From assembly GCA_031275145.1 (NCBI GenBank), contig JAISPE010000112.1:1-20103 (forward strand): DNA of 20,103 nt, read 5' to 3'. This document shows, one piece after another, positions 1 through 6,589 of the stretch. The notes beneath the pieces were generated by a model. It was not told the DNA's origin. It saw only the letters and a program-made list of their open reading frames with translations, and made no database searches. Position 1 is the first letter of the stretch. The number at the start of each line of letters is the position of its first letter. Source of the DNA: Prevotellaceae bacterium. Its GTDB lineage: Bacteria > Bacteroidota > Bacteroidia > Bacteroidales > UBA932. A program made the position numbers and the translations under genes.

Positions 1-18
1 AAATCCGGAATTTTCACG

Positions 19-26
19 TACTTTTG
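19..26 (+). promoter_or_regulatory. Bacteroidetes-type -7 promoter element for the porin gene
   Basis: TACTTTTG at this position is an exact match to the Bacteroidetes primary-sigma -7 consensus TAnnTTTG, and it is followed by GCA as is common in these promoters. Transcription would begin about 7 nt downstream, near position 33, leaving a leader of only about 10 nt before the ATG at 43. The partner -33 TTTG box would fall upstream of the window and cannot be checked. Position and motif fit together well, so the call is fairly secure. Confidence 0.65.
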
Positions 27-42
27 CACAATATTTTAATGT

Positions 43-2301
43 ATGTCTAAAATTAAAATAAGTGTATTTCTGCTTATTGCCATAATAAGTTTTTCGTTTG
101 CCGTTACGGATACGGCAAATGCGAAGGTTTTTTTCCCTTTGCAAAGCGACACTGTATACGCGGATACCACAACGAATAATACGGACACATTACAGACGGA
201 TACTGCAATGAATAATACTGATACATTACAGGCGGATACTGCAACGAATAATACGGATACATTACAGGCGGATACCGTTCCCGACAGTACGGTTTTATCT
301 CTGCCCGACAGCCTTGAACATCCGGTTTCCGATTCTTTACTTGCGGGTGACGAACTTCCCGAAGACAGTTTAATCATACGGAAAGGCAAGACAAAGGAAA
401 AAAAAGAAAAGCCCGATACCTTAGTTACATACTTTTTTAAGGACACTCTCCGTTACAGTCGAATCATAACGTGGACAGTAAACCGGTATCTCAATACCCC
501 GAATATAGTTACGCCGGATACCCTTCAGAGCGAAAATATGACGGAATTGCCTTTTTACAGGGAAGACGTGGGTGTTACCTATCTTGGAGTAACGGGAAGC
601 GCTACCATGTTACACGATTTTTTCAAACGAAAACAGCTGGATATCTTCCCTTTTATGAATCCGTACAGTTTATACGGTTTTACGCCCGACAATATCCGGT
701 TTTACAATACAAAAGGACCTTTTTCGAATTTATCCTACTTTACTGCTGGAAATAAACGTTTTGCCGAGACGAATGTCAAGGTCCTGCTGACCCGGAATAT
801 CAGTCCCTCGCTGAATGCCGGTCTGTATTATCAGAAAATGGGTTCGCTGGGAAGTTATCAGAATCAGAGAACAAGGGATAAAACATTCAATATGTTTGTT
901 TCGTATGTCGGGCAAAAATATGTCGCACATGCCGGATACATTTACAACGGTGTGGATAATAAGGAAAACGGCGGTATTGTCAATGATTTTTTTGTTAAAG
1001 ACACCGTTATCAATTCCGACGTCATTGATGTGAAACTGAAATCGGCGTTGAACGTACTGTCGTCCAATACTTATTTCCTTACCCATTCATACGGGATTCC
1101 GCTTAATTTATTCAAGCGCGATTCTCTGGATACCGACAGTGGTACGGTTGTTTATTTTGGACACACATTTGAGTATTCGCGATACAAAAGAATCTATACT
1201 GACGGAACCGCCGATACGGCATACGTCGATCTGCTTAAAGGACAGCGCAATTATCTGCACTATTACGATAATTACTATTTGTCTTCGGTGAAAAGTTACG
1301 ATTCGACATTCGCATCTACACTGGATAACAGGTTCTTTATAAGACTGCAACCGTATTCCGCGACGGCTATAATTTCCAAAATAGACGGGGGAATAGGCTA
1401 TCAGTTTGATAATTACTACGGCTTTACTCCCGAATCGTATCTGTACGGGCAAAAAGGCGAAAAGCTCTCAACGGGATATATTTATGGAAATGCGGAAGGA
1501 CTGTTCAGCAAATATTTTTCGTGGCAGGCGTTTCTCAAATACCATTTTCTCGGATACAGGATCAATGATTTGAATTTCGATGCAAATGCACGGCTGTCAC
1601 TTTATCCGCTGAAAAACGGGATTCATTTCACCGGCCGTTTCCTTCTGGATAACAGGGAACAGCCTTATTTTATGAAGAAATACTATTCCAATCACTTTCA
1701 ATGGGACAGGAGTTTAAGCAAAACAACGGAAACACGCATAGAAGCTGCGGTAAACGTTCCGGACTGGAATCTGGAAGTCGGATTTAAAAACAGCGTTATT
1801 TCGAATTACGTGTATTTCAACGATAACGCCCTGCCGCAGCAGACTTCCGAGATACTGAACATTACTTCGCTGTATCTGAACAGTAACCTGAGCTGGTGGC
1901 TATTACGTCTCGACACGCGTCTGCTTGCTCAAAACACATCCAACAGTAATATTCTTCCGCTTCCGGCGCTTAGCGGAAGCGCAGCATTCTACATCGAATC
2001 GCAGTTAGTGAAAAATGTGTTGAATGCCCGTGCAGGAATAGACGTTCACTATAATACCCGTTTCTACGATTATGCATATAATCCCGCCGTCGGAATGTTT
2101 CATACACAGTCCGAAACAAAAATCGGGAATTATCCGTGGGCGGATTTATTCGTCTCGCTCAAATGGAAACACGCCAATATATACGTGAAATACACCAATG
2201 CAGGCGAAGGAATAGTCGGCAGAGATTATTTTTCCGCTTTGCATTATCCGAGAAATAAAAAGATGCTGCGATACGGAATCAACTGGTACTTCTTTAATTA
2301 G
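43..2301 (+). CDS. Putative outer-membrane porin (Porin_10-like), with repeat-containing N-terminal linker
   Basis: This 752-residue protein begins with a signal peptide (about residues 1-27, ending in an Ala-Asn-Ala-Lys site). A Thr/Asp/Asn-rich linker follows and contains three in-frame 12-residue repeats (residues about 45-80). A short charged stretch rich in Lys and Glu lies near residue 120. From about residue 150 to the end the protein is a long series of alternating aromatic/polar beta-strands, closing with Tyr-Gly-Ile-Asn-Trp-Tyr-Phe-Phe-Asn, an aromatic C-terminus typical of outer-membrane barrels. Length and architecture match the Bacteroidetes 'putative porin' family (Pfam Porin_10), whose substrates are mostly unknown. 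The promoter at 19-26 sits directly in front. The next gene starts 44 bp downstream and may be co-transcribed. Family assignment is from overall pattern, so the substrate cannot be given. Confidence 0.8.
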   Translation: MSKIKISVFLLIAIISFSFAVTDTANAKVFFPLQSDTVYADTTTNNTDTLQTDTAMNNTDTLQADTATNNTDTLQADTVPDSTVLSLPDSLEHPVSDSLLAGDELPEDSLIIRKGKTKEKKEKPDTLVTYFFKDTLRYSRIITWTVNRYLNTPNIVTPDTLQSENMTELPFYREDVGVTYLGVTGSATMLHDFFKRKQLDIFPFMNPYSLYGFTPDNIRFYNTKGPFSNLSYFTAGNKRFAETNVKVLLTRNISPSLNAGLYYQKMGSLGSYQNQRTRDKTFNMFVSYVGQKYVAHAGYIYNGVDNKENGGIVNDFFVKDTVINSDVIDVKLKSALNVLSSNTYFLTHSYGIPLNLFKRDSLDTDSGTVVYFGHTFEYSRYKRIYTDGTADTAYVDLLKGQRNYLHYYDNYYLSSVKSYDSTFASTLDNRFFIRLQPYSATAIISKIDGGIGYQFDNYYGFTPESYLYGQKGEKLSTGYIYGNAEGLFSKYFSWQAFLKYHFLGYRINDLNFDANARLSLYPLKNGIHFTGRFLLDNREQPYFMKKYYSNHFQWDRSLSKTTETRIEAAVNVPDWNLEVGFKNSVISNYVYFNDNALPQQTSEILNITSLYLNSNLSWWLLRLDTRLLAQNTSNSNILPLPALSGSAAFYIESQLVKNVLNARAGIDVHYNTRFYDYAYNPAVGMFHTQSETKIGNYPWADLFVSLKWKHANIYVKYTNAGEGIVGRDYFSALHYPRNKKMLRYGINWYFFN
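175..282 (+). repeat. Three 36-bp in-frame tandem repeats inside the porin gene
   Basis: Units at 175-210, 211-246 and 247-282 each start AATAATAC and encode the pattern Asn-Asn-Thr-Asp-Thr-Leu-Gln-x-Asp-Thr. A partial unit lies just upstream at about 163-174. Because the unit is a multiple of three, copy-number change would alter linker length without a frameshift. The repeats lie in the flexible region between signal peptide and barrel. Confidence 0.9.
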
Positions 2302-2345
2302 AATTAGAAGCGAATTGCAGTTTATAAATATTGATATAATAAATA

Positions 2346-3362
2346 ATGAAAGTAAAAATTTTATTGCTGACAGCCGTAATGCTTACATTCGGCGTTGCTG
2401 TCAGGTCCAATGAAAACCGGCAAAATGTCTTGAAAAGCAAAAGACTTGTGATTGCTATGGATACATGCAGTTACAATTATTTTTTGCAGAAAGGAAATCC
2501 ATGCGGTTATCAATTCGAACTGTTAGAGCTATTTGCCGAACACAAAGGGCTGAGCGCAGATTTTCGCACTGTTCCGGACAGTCTGAAGTTTGACATGCTG
2601 AATAAGGGCAGTATTGATATTGTGGTTTTCAGCAATGGTTTTGACAGTTTATACAGTGTTTTCAATAAATATAAAAACATCTGTTCCTCAATACCTCTCG
2701 ACGATACTGTTAAATCCGTATGGCTCACCGTCGAGGACAACATGTCGCTGATGCTTGAAATAAATGTCTGGGCAGGTAAACTGAAAGGAGATAAAATCTA
2801 CAATTCTCTTCACGCCAAATATTTCAAACATAAATACAGAAAAACATCCGGCAGTCTGTCTCCGTATGACAATATTTTGAAGAAATACAGTGCGGAAATC
2901 GGCATGGACTGGAGACTGGCAGCATCGATAGCGTATCACGAATCGAAATTTAAGCCCGCGGTAGCCTCAAAATCGGGAGCAGTCGGGGTTATGCAGCTTA
3001 TGCCGAATACGGTCAGGAGTTTCGGCGTGAAAAATGTCTATGATCCGGAAGAGAATATTAAGGGCGGAATAAAGCTAATTGCTTATTTGACCGATATTTT
3101 CAGAAAGAAAGGCATTCCCGAAGACGAATTGACAAACTATGTCCTGGCAGCATACAACGCCGGACACGGGAAAATTTTCAGATTCATGGACGAAACTGAA
3201 AATTCGGGACTTGACAAAAATAAATGGAGCAATGTACATTCGGTCATTTTGATGAAAAACGCATCTGTTCTCAAATCAAAATTCAGCGGCAAAGAAACAT
3301 TGAAATTCGTCGATAGCGTGCTGAAAAACTATAAACATTATCAGAATTTTTTTCCGATGTAA
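2346..3362 (+). CDS. MltF-like periplasmic lytic transglycosylase (substrate-binding domain + SLT domain)
   Basis: This 338-residue protein has an N-terminal signal peptide (about 1-20) with no lipobox cysteine, so it is probably soluble in the periplasm. Residues about 30-165 resemble the extracellular solute-binding (SBP_bac_3) fold. Residues about 175-320 form a goose-type SLT domain. The SLT motifs are clear: Tyr-His-Glu-Ser-Lys with catalytic Glu199, Gly-Ala-Val-Gly-Val-Met-Gln-Leu-Met-Pro at 211-220, and Ala-Tyr-Asn-Ala-Gly-His-Gly at 269-275. Enzymes of this family cleave the glycan strand of peptidoglycan between MurNAc and GlcNAc to give 1,6-anhydro-MurNAc ends. The two-domain order is that of E. 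coli MltF, where the first domain modulates activity. It lies 44 bp after the porin and 410 bp before the WXG100-like genes, so a direct link with that cassette is possible (wall remodelling for a secretion machine) but not shown. Confidence 0.88.
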   Translation: MKVKILLLTAVMLTFGVAVRSNENRQNVLKSKRLVIAMDTCSYNYFLQKGNPCGYQFELLELFAEHKGLSADFRTVPDSLKFDMLNKGSIDIVVFSNGFDSLYSVFNKYKNICSSIPLDDTVKSVWLTVEDNMSLMLEINVWAGKLKGDKIYNSLHAKYFKHKYRKTSGSLSPYDNILKKYSAEIGMDWRLAASIAYHESKFKPAVASKSGAVGVMQLMPNTVRSFGVKNVYDPEENIKGGIKLIAYLTDIFRKKGIPEDELTNYVLAAYNAGHGKIFRFMDETENSGLDKNKWSNVHSVILMKNASVLKSKFSGKETLKFVDSVLKNYKHYQNFFPM

Positions 3363-3500
3363 TTACGGGATTTTTGTCGTAATGCTGCCGGTAAGGGATG
3401 AAAAATAAACAGGACATAATGGTTGACACAAAGTCCCGCAAGGTAGGGTGTAAAAAATTTGAGGTCGTTAAAAATATTTTTTCGTTCAATTTCCGCAATC

Positions 3501-3529
3501 AAAAATCCCGTAGGGATGACATGTCGGTA
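3501..3529 (+). repeat. REP-like repeat, copy 1 (direct)
   Basis: This 29-bp unit contains ATCCCGTAGGGATGACATG and is repeated perfectly at 3552-3580. The core ATCCC-GTA-GGGAT is itself a small palindrome. Repeats of this type are common between genes in Bacteroidetes, though that is a recollection of the pattern and not a search result. Confidence 0.85.
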
Positions 3530-3551
3530 GAAAACACGTTCCCGACTTCAA

Positions 3552-3580
3552 AAAAATCCCGTAGGGATGACATGTCGGTA
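3552..3580 (+). repeat. REP-like repeat, copy 2 (direct; left arm of hairpin)
   Basis: Identical over 29 bp to the copy 51 bp upstream. It also pairs with the inverted copy at 3621-3647, so a transcript could form a stem of about 27 bp with a loop of about 40 nt. That hairpin might protect or end the transglycosylase mRNA. There is no clean U-tract after it, so a classic intrinsic terminator is not claimed. Confidence 0.85.
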
Positions 3581-3620
3581 TTGGAAGATTTTCAAGAGTT
3601 TGAACAAAAAGCGGGATTGG

Positions 3621-3647
3621 ACCGGCATGTCATCCCTACGGGATTTT
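3621..3647 (-). repeat. REP-like repeat, copy 3 (inverted; right arm of hairpin)
   Basis: The reverse complement of this segment matches the two upstream copies in 26 of 27 positions. The single change is a G for A in the ACCGGCATG end. Its orientation opposite to the copy at 3552-3580 creates the long potential hairpin. Confidence 0.85.
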
Positions 3648-3725
3648 ATTCATTCGAAAACAGAAGAAGGAAAAACAATATATTATAAGCTCCCAAAAGA
3701 ATGAAAGGAAAATAACATAAATATT

Positions 3726-3746
3726 AATTATAAATTATAAATTATA
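3726..3746 (+). repeat. Three tandem AATTATA heptads upstream of the WXG100-like operon
   Basis: AATTATA occurs three times without interruption at 3726-3732, 3733-3739 and 3740-3746, followed by AATG. The tract ends 26 bp before the ATG at 3773. Its position is right for a promoter spacer or leader where copy-number slippage could change expression, but no promoter box is recognised, so only the repeat itself is certain. Confidence 0.75.
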
Positions 3747-3772
3747 AATGAATTTTTTAAAATATTAAAATT

Positions 3773-4051
3773 ATGGCAGATGCTAATGTAAATTACCAGG
3801 ATTTAATCAGATTTAAATCGGTATTGGAACGTAACAGAGCCCAGTTTGGCGAAATGCGCCAGTCACTCGGTTCGCAATTGAGAAACCTGACGTCTACCGA
3901 ATGGCAGGACCCGGTTTCACAGAATTTTGAGACTGTCTTTACGGACAGTGAGCGTGACATTCAGAATCTTGAACAGATTATGAATGAGTTTGAGCTTTAT
4001 CTTAACGGAAAGATAGAGATTTTGCAGCGTTATCACTCGCACAAGCTGTAA
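3773..4051 (+). CDS. WXG100-like small helical protein 1
   Basis: A 92-residue protein with no signal peptide and no membrane segment. It is predicted to be two long helices joined by a turn at residues 40-47. The turn carries Trp44-Gln-Asp-Pro47 followed by Phe52, so the usual Trp-x-Gly of WXG100 proteins is replaced by Trp-x-Asp-Pro with the family's +8 aromatic kept. WXG100 proteins (EsxA/ESAT-6 type) are dimeric substrates or chaperone partners of type VII secretion. The C-terminus lacks a Tyr-x-x-x-Asp/Glu export signal. It is the first of three such proteins in this cluster (next at 4102 and 6326), which supports a shared role. Size, fold pattern and motif make the family call likely; export is inference because no secretion ATPase is nearby. 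Confidence 0.75.
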   Translation: MADANVNYQDLIRFKSVLERNRAQFGEMRQSLGSQLRNLTSTEWQDPVSQNFETVFTDSERDIQNLEQIMNEFELYLNGKIEILQRYHSHKL

Positions 4052-4101
4052 GTGGTATATGAGTTTATTTGATTGTGTAATTTAATTAAAAAGCTAAAGT
4101 A

Positions 4102-4371
4102 ATGGCACAGACAAAAGTAACAGCAGATTTGCTGTCAAGTTTTGCGCAGACACTGCGCAGCGAAAGCAGCCGTTTCAACGAAATTAAAAATTCGATGGAC
4201 AACGAGCTGAACAGTTTTTTATGGGACGACCCTGTCTCAGCCAAATTCAAGGCACAGTATGCCGAAGGTTTGGCGCCGCTTAAAAGCAAACTGCTTCCGG
4301 CAATGGACAGGTATCAGGAGCACCTCGACAAAGAGGCGGGCATTATTCGTGATGAGTGGTTACAGAACTGA
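4102..4371 (+). CDS. WXG100-like small helical protein 2
   Basis: An 89-residue protein with the same layout as the gene 50 bp upstream: two amphipathic helices around a turn with Trp41-Asp-Asp-Pro44, then Val45 and Phe49. There is no signal peptide, cysteine or membrane segment. The shared signature Trp-x-Asp-Pro-Val-x-x-x-Phe with the first protein suggests they are paralogues that may pair as a heterodimer, as EsxA and EsxB do. It ends only 15 bp before the large effector-like gene at 4387, so the three are almost certainly co-transcribed. A Tyr at residue 73 near the end of helix 2 is not followed by an acidic residue at +4, so the classic T7SS tail signal is absent. The function of this divergent subfamily in Bacteroidetes is not established. 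Confidence 0.75.
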   Translation: MAQTKVTADLLSSFAQTLRSESSRFNEIKNSMDNELNSFLWDDPVSAKFKAQYAEGLAPLKSKLLPAMDRYQEHLDKEAGIIRDEWLQN

Positions 4372-4386
4372 TAAAACGGCAGAACT

Positions 4387-6300
4387 ATGACGCATACTCA
4401 CGTAAACAGCATTGCTTCGCTGGAAGCATTAAACAGTGCGTTAAGTCAGTATCGGACGGCAAGCGACGGACTTCTTCGTCGCTTCGTCCCGATATTTTCG
4501 GAAAAGCTGGAACTTCTGGGACAGCTGGAGACGCACTTTGTGGAAAAAGTTGAACAGGCCGCCGAAAAACTCTCGCATGCACAGTGGGCATATTCTGCCT
4601 GTATGGGTAATCCCGACAGAAATTCATGCTCGTACGAAGCGGGGGCTTTACGGTATGCAGAAGCGCAATATGCACAGGCCGAAAGTAATTTGACGGCCTA
4701 CCGTTCTTTGATGTCCCGTCTTGGAAGCGTATCAGGCTCTTACCAAAGCGCGGCAAACCGTTACGAAAACAGTTTGCAGAATATATCGTCTTCCGTCGTG
4801 CCCGATTTTTCTTCGTTAATCGGGGAAATGAAAGCGTATTCTTTTGACGGCAGCGATATTTTCGGAGGCGTCTCCGGCAATACCGTAGAAAGCAGTTCTT
4901 CCCTTTCGGCGCTCAGGACTGCCGCTGTCAGTGCGGGAGTTACAGGTATATCGCATGAAGGTGCGTCCGGCGGCATTGCCGTTGCAGACGACGGTGGAAA
5001 AACTTCTGCTGAAAATAACGGAACGGCCGGCCGGCCGGGCAGTGATGCTGCGGGAAACGTTGAAAGCGTTACCGGCAGTTCTGCGTCAGCGACAGGCGTA
5101 TATGTTGTAGCCGGAGTTGGCGTTGCCGCGCTGTCTGCGGGCATTTTGATGCATTTCAAAAACCACGGTATTGACAGTGATGCTGCGAGTAAGGAAATTC
5201 ATCGTGTTTTGACTGCAAAATATGGCGCAACTCTTGGACTTCTTCCTCCTGAAAAAAAGGCAGAATATGTTAAAGATTACAACGCCCTGAGCAAGGCAGT
5301 AGAAGAAGATGTGAAAAAGAAGCAGCAGGAAGAAATAGAAAATAAACAGAATTTCACCCCTTTTGAAAAATTTAAAAATTACAATAACTCACTTATTGCT
5401 AAAAGAGAAGAATTATTGAAAAAGGCTGTTAAATGGGAGTTTATGGAAAAAGTTTATAACAATAAAGTCCGACCTGTTACGGAAAAATATGACTCCCAAT
5501 TATTGGAACAATATAAACAAGATTTTATCAGGCACAGCAGAGAATTGGGAGTATCGGAAGAAGAAACAGAGAAAATAATGAATGACTGTATTAAACAAAT
5601 GGAAGATGAAGCATTTAAACGATACGCTGCAACTCAAAAGACAAAAACGGTTGAAATGGTAGAAATTATAACAAACCAAAACAAAATAGAAAACGGAGAA
5701 TATGGTTTTGAAATAGGAAATACTGTTAGAAATTTCTCACTGGAAAATGATTTAGCGAATAATAAAAATAATTTCCGCAACGAAGCGCAAACATTGTTAA
5801 AGAATATTAAAAGTAACAATAAATTAATAAAACAAATTGAGAACAATGATTTCAGTGGCTTTAAATTTTCCAGATACATAACGAACGGTTGTGGCTGTGA
5901 GCAGGCAGGAGTACTTGAAAAAGTGGCTACCAAAGCAGGACAGGGCTTAGATTTTTTAATTAGCGGTTTTCAGTCTCAAACTCAAAGTTGCGACCAGCAT
6001 GACATTGATTATTACAATGGCGTACCGAAAGAAATTGCCGATAATGATTTTCAAAAGCGTTCTCTTACAATGGGGACTGCGGTTAAATGGGCAAAAGCAA
6101 CAAGCCAAAATGCCTACAATAATGCACAGCGGCACCGTCTGATTGATGAAGTTTTGATGCAGAGAGAATTTAATAATCATGTACAGGATTTTCACATTTC
6201 GCCAATATCCGCTCCGCCCACCATTGAAGACAGCAGTTTAAAATATTTCCGGCAAGCGGCTAAAGATGCAGGTATTGTTGGAATAGCATCAAAAAAATAA
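4387..6300 (+). CDS. Putative effector: helical WXG/LXG-like N-terminus, transmembrane segment, phospholipase A2-like C-terminus
   Basis: A 637-residue protein with no signal peptide. Residues 1-145 are helical and resemble the targeting heads of LXG/WXG effectors. Residues about 160-235 are a Ser/Gly/Ala-rich linker. Residues 238-256 form a hydrophobic segment, and 260-480 are charged and helical. The C-terminal region has Gly501-Cys-Gly-Cys504, then Cys535-Asp-Gln-His538-Asp539-Ile-Asp-Tyr542-Tyr, then Ala551-Asp-Asn-Asp-Phe555. This matches secreted and bacterial phospholipase A2: the His-Asp pair for catalysis, the first Gly/Cys-rich part perhaps as the Ca2+ loop, and the later Asp-x-x-Phe element. 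Such enzymes hydrolyse the sn-2 ester of phospholipids. GC content falls sharply near 5200, from about 57% to about 25% in sampled 60-bp blocks, as in polymorphic toxins with exchanged C-termini. It sits between WXG100-like genes. The PLA2 call rests on motifs only and the effector role is inferred. Confidence 0.72.
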   Translation: MTHTHVNSIASLEALNSALSQYRTASDGLLRRFVPIFSEKLELLGQLETHFVEKVEQAAEKLSHAQWAYSACMGNPDRNSCSYEAGALRYAEAQYAQAESNLTAYRSLMSRLGSVSGSYQSAANRYENSLQNISSSVVPDFSSLIGEMKAYSFDGSDIFGGVSGNTVESSSSLSALRTAAVSAGVTGISHEGASGGIAVADDGGKTSAENNGTAGRPGSDAAGNVESVTGSSASATGVYVVAGVGVAALSAGILMHFKNHGIDSDAASKEIHRVLTAKYGATLGLLPPEKKAEYVKDYNALSKAVEEDVKKKQQEEIENKQNFTPFEKFKNYNNSLIAKREELLKKAVKWEFMEKVYNNKVRPVTEKYDSQLLEQYKQDFIRHSRELGVSEEETEKIMNDCIKQMEDEAFKRYAATQKTKTVEMVEIITNQNKIENGEYGFEIGNTVRNFSLENDLANNKNNFRNEAQTLLKNIKSNNKLIKQIENNDFSGFKFSRYITNGCGCEQAGVLEKVATKAGQGLDFLISGFQSQTQSCDQHDIDYYNGVPKEIADNDFQKRSLTMGTAVKWAKATSQNAYNNAQRHRLIDEVLMQREFNNHVQDFHISPISAPPTIEDSSLKYFRQAAKDAGIVGIASKK

Positions 6301-6325
6301 CAAAACAGATTAATTTATAATTATA

Positions 6326-6589
6326 ATGAATACAGCAGCAGTAATAAACACAGTTAACCGGTTAAATGCCGGTGTTCCCCATTTGATCGAAGAGATGGAG
6401 CGCAACAGCGCTCAGCTGGAACGTTATATCGCCGACGCCGACAAAAACTGGCACGACGGCGTCAAAGAACGCTTTTTCAGCGGTCCCGTTACCGGCGTGC
6501 GTCAGGCGCACAGTTCGCAGACAGCGGCAATGCACCATATCAAAAGCGAATTTGAAAACGCGGAACGTCAAATTTTTTCAATGATATGA
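6326..6589 (+). CDS. WXG100-like small helical protein 3
   Basis: An 87-residue, all-helical protein without signal peptide. Its central turn reads Trp42-His-Asp-Gly45-Val-x-x-x-Phe50, the same spacing as the two upstream paralogues, with Gly in place of Pro. It starts 25 bp after the effector-like gene, and its stop codon overlaps the start of the VWA/FHA gene (ATGATGA, 4 nt), so translation of the two is probably coupled. Its place directly behind a toxin-like gene is where an immunity protein would normally sit, but nothing in it suggests an inhibitor. A WXG100 role as partner or chaperone of the effector fits better. It is less like the other two outside the motif. Confidence 0.68.
   Translation: MNTAAVINTVNRLNAGVPHLIEEMERNSAQLERYIADADKNWHDGVKERFFSGPVTGVRQAHSSQTAAMHHIKSEFENAERQIFSMI

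Larger units (their letters stand above)
3363..3772. other. Intergenic region with REP-like repeats and AT-rich leader
   Basis: This 410-bp gap has no convincing gene. Its 96-codon open frame is built largely from the repeated DNA and its product would have no domain character. The middle (3501-3647) holds two direct copies and one inverted copy of a CCCGTAGGGATGACATGTC-type repeat. The last 110 bp are very AT-rich and include three copies of a heptad at 3726-3746. A Bacteroidetes -7 box (TAnnTTTG) was looked for ahead of the gene at 3773 and not found, so the promoter of that operon is not located. Confidence 0.7.

Noticed and set aside
3360..3383. Intrinsic terminator right after the transglycosylase gene (TTACG...CGTAA)
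   Set aside because: The stem is only about 5 bp and no T-run follows it; too weak to call.
3398..3688. 96-codon open frame between the transglycosylase and the WXG100-like genes
   Set aside because: It is built largely from REP-like repeat copies (the Lys-Lys-Ser-Arg-Arg-Asp-Asp-Met pattern occurs twice) and has no domain character.
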